Assembly (NCBI RefSeq): GCF_008329565.1
Contig: NZ_NPKT01000003.1
Coordinates: forward strand, 186,001 to 250,000
Direction of reading: 5' to 3'
Length of the DNA stretch: 64,000 bases
Source of the DNA: Mycolicibacterium sp. P1-5
GTDB lineage: Bacteria; Actinomycetota; Actinomycetes; Mycobacteriales; Mycobacteriaceae
Of this stretch, positions 62,669 through 64,000 are shown piece after piece. Below the pieces are notes generated by a model that saw only the letters and a program-made list of their open reading frames with translations, made no database searches and was not told the DNA's origin. Each line of letters opens with the position of its first letter. Within the stretch, counting starts at the first letter, position 1. The position numbers and the translations under genes were made by a program.

Positions 62669-63925
62669 GTGGCCGTTGCGCTGATCAGTGCTGTAGACCC
62701 TTATCCGACCGATGCGGGCAAGAAAGTAGTCCTTGCGGGCTTCATCGATTACCTCATCGAGCGGCACGGGCACGACAACGTGCACTACATAAAAGTCGGC
62801 GCGGCGCCACAACAGCAATTTCCCGTACGACTACACGTGGTACCCGGGCCGAGCCGCGGTCAGGTGATCGGCAACGTCATGACTCGGGTCACCACCGGCC
62901 GTGCGAGTTTGCAGGAAGCCTTCCTGGGGTCGCCGCGAACGGCGGCCGGCATCAGCGAGATCCTCGGCAAGGTTCGTCCACATCTGCAGGTCTACGACAC
63001 CGTCCGGATGGCGCAGTACGCGCCCGACACCGTGGCGGCCACCCAGGTCTGCTACCTCGACGATCTGTTCTCCGAGCGGTACGACCGGATGCTCGAGGCA
63101 TCGCGCCGGTACGGCGAAATCAATGTCAGCCCGCTGGGCAACTTCGCCGAACACGTCCCCGCCCGGTTACGCCCGCTCGCCACCCACCGGCACAGCCAGA
63201 CGTTGCTGTTGCGGGCGGAACGGTCCTTGGTCCGCCGCAGCGAAGATCGAACGGTCCACCGATTCCGGCGCTCCTTGCTGGTCAATGCCGACGAAGCGAC
63301 CGTGCTGGCCGATCGGTCCAGTGCACCGGCACATCGAATCCGCAGCATTCCGCCGCTCATCATGGCGCCGTCGATGCCCGCGCGGACTTACGGCGGGGAA
63401 CCGGAATTCATCTTCCTCGGGCTGCTGTCGCTGCCGCACAACGACGATGGCCTGCGGTCGTTCCTGCGTACCGGGTGGCCGCAGATTCTCGAGCGCCTAC
63501 CCAAAGCTCGATTGCGGGTCATCGGCAACGAGGCCCGGCCCGAATTGGCCGAACTTGCTGCGACATTGCGCGACAGCGTGACCGTCGAGGGTTATGTGCC
63601 CGATCTGGGCGCAGCCCTCAGCGGGGCCGCCGCGCTGGTCAACCCGGTTCGGTTCGGCTCCGGGATCAAGCTCAAAGTGGTCGAGGCCCTGGGCCGAGGA
63701 CTGCCGGTGGTCTCGACGCCGACCGGCGCGGAGGGTATCGGCAGCGGTCCCGGTACGGGCGTGCTGGTGGCCGCCGAACCGGCAGAGTTCACCGAGCTGC
63801 TGTGTGCCCTGACCGACCCCGACTACAACGCCGAGATCTCGGCACAGGCGCTCGCCCACTTCCTCGCCAGGTACTCCCGGTCGGCGGTATTCGACGCGTA
63901 CGACGAAGCCTTCGGCGCGGACTAA
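62669..63925 (+). CDS. GT4-like glycosyltransferase
   Basis: 418 aa. The N-terminal part has ISAVDPYPTDAGKKVVLAGFIDYLIERHG and LNxDDLF-type segments; the C-terminal half has FIFLGLLSLPHNDDGLRSFL, LRVIGNEARPELAELAATL, VTVEGYVPDLGAAL and NPVRFGSGIKLKVVEALGRGLPVVSTPTGAEGI, the usual GT-B nucleotide-binding end. GTG 62669 is the first start. It is divergent from the main operon but shares the promoter region, so it belongs to the same pathway. Confidence 0.83.
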   Translation: MAVALISAVDPYPTDAGKKVVLAGFIDYLIERHGHDNVHYIKVGAAPQQQFPVRLHVVPGPSRGQVIGNVMTRVTTGRASLQEAFLGSPRTAAGISEILGKVRPHLQVYDTVRMAQYAPDTVAATQVCYLDDLFSERYDRMLEASRRYGEINVSPLGNFAEHVPARLRPLATHRHSQTLLLRAERSLVRRSEDRTVHRFRRSLLVNADEATVLADRSSAPAHRIRSIPPLIMAPSMPARTYGGEPEFIFLGLLSLPHNDDGLRSFLRTGWPQILERLPKARLRVIGNEARPELAELAATLRDSVTVEGYVPDLGAALSGAAALVNPVRFGSGIKLKVVEALGRGLPVVSTPTGAEGIGSGPGTGVLVAAEPAEFTELLCALTDPDYNAEISAQALAHFLARYSRSAVFDAYDEAFGAD

Positions 63926-64000
63926 CGCTCAAAATTTGCTAGATCTGCATTGCTCTGCGTAAAACACGTGACGTACGTCATGGTGCTGAGTGGTTGCCTT
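63926..64000. other. Right-edge non-coding sequence
   Basis: AT-rich stretch with CACGTGACGTACGTCATG (63966-63983), which contains overlapping short palindromes and could be part of a regulatory region. The next gene is beyond the window. Confidence 0.3.

Noticed and set aside
1..64000. Many long reading frames opposite or within real genes
   Set aside because: High GC content opens false frames; they lack domains, show Arg/Pro/Ala-rich translations and lie inside well-supported genes.

Overview
The window is high-GC DNA from a mycobacterium, most likely a fast-growing, Mycolicibacterium-type species. Many genes match the block around M. tuberculosis Rv0495c-Rv0545c, in reversed order: pitA, menE, menA, the cytochrome c maturation genes, hemL, hemBDCA, bS22 and proC. 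Codon use is strongly GC3-biased, GTG and TTG starts are common, and genes often overlap by 4 bp (ATGA, GTGA or TTGA). No rRNA, tRNA, CRISPR array, phage or insertion sequence was seen. Relative to M. tuberculosis, the block lacks mmpS2/mmpL2 and cmaA2 and carries several extra gene groups.

Layout. 1-8.4 kb: start of the phosphate permease pitA, a DUF3349 protein, menE, an alpha/beta hydrolase, a PPOX/F420-type protein and a membrane glycosyltransferase-like protein. A tight minus-strand operon follows: glycosyltransferase 2, DUF2064 nucleotidyl/glycosyltransferase, methyltransferase, membrane molybdopterin oxidoreductase and membrane protein. 8.5-13.3 kb: a two-component system, a mycothiol-transferase-fold protein, a nitronate monooxygenase-like enzyme and the peroxide-defence pair ahpC-ahpD. 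13.4-18.5 kb: sugar epimerase, methylthioadenosine phosphorylase, MarR regulator, secreted Ala-rich protein and menA. 18.5-26.3 kb: DUF4229 protein, small membrane protein, MinD-like ATPase and the System II cytochrome c maturation operon (histidine phosphatase, thioredoxin-like lipoprotein, ccdA, resB, ccsB) with hemL at its head.

26.3-36.2 kb is an accessory region. It holds an F420-type nitroreductase, a Tat-exported phosphoesterase, a cupredoxin lipoprotein, a divergent ECF sigma factor with a Rieske membrane protein, a TetR regulator, an MpaB-type oxygenase, a copper P-type ATPase behind a CsoR/RicR-like box, a small acidic ORF, a GPP34 protein and an amidohydrolase. 36.1-42.8 kb: small membrane proteins and hemB, hemD (fused to a methylase-like domain), hemC and hemA. 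42.8-53.1 kb: conserved core genes including a glutaredoxin-like protein, HAD phosphatase, MaoC protein, acyltransferase, epimerase, bS22, a BldC-type HTH protein, proC and an exopolyphosphatase. 53.1-63.9 kb: a polysaccharide cluster with Wzz-like, Wzy-like, lipoprotein, FkbM methyltransferase, Wzx-like flippase and three glycosyltransferase genes.

The main unusual signals are: (i) the sigma/Rieske pair and the cupredoxin/phosphoesterase operon, divergent and sharing a mirrored promoter-like motif; (ii) the Wzx/Wzy-type cluster, whose polymerase carries a Wzz-like C-terminal region; (iii) a MIRU-like triple 35-bp repeat of overlapping 12-codon mini-ORFs between resB and ccsB; (iv) several families of dispersed palindromes, one pair with compensatory stem changes and one palindrome inside the resB reading frame; (v) a small acidic ORF whose internal repeat differs mainly at synonymous positions.
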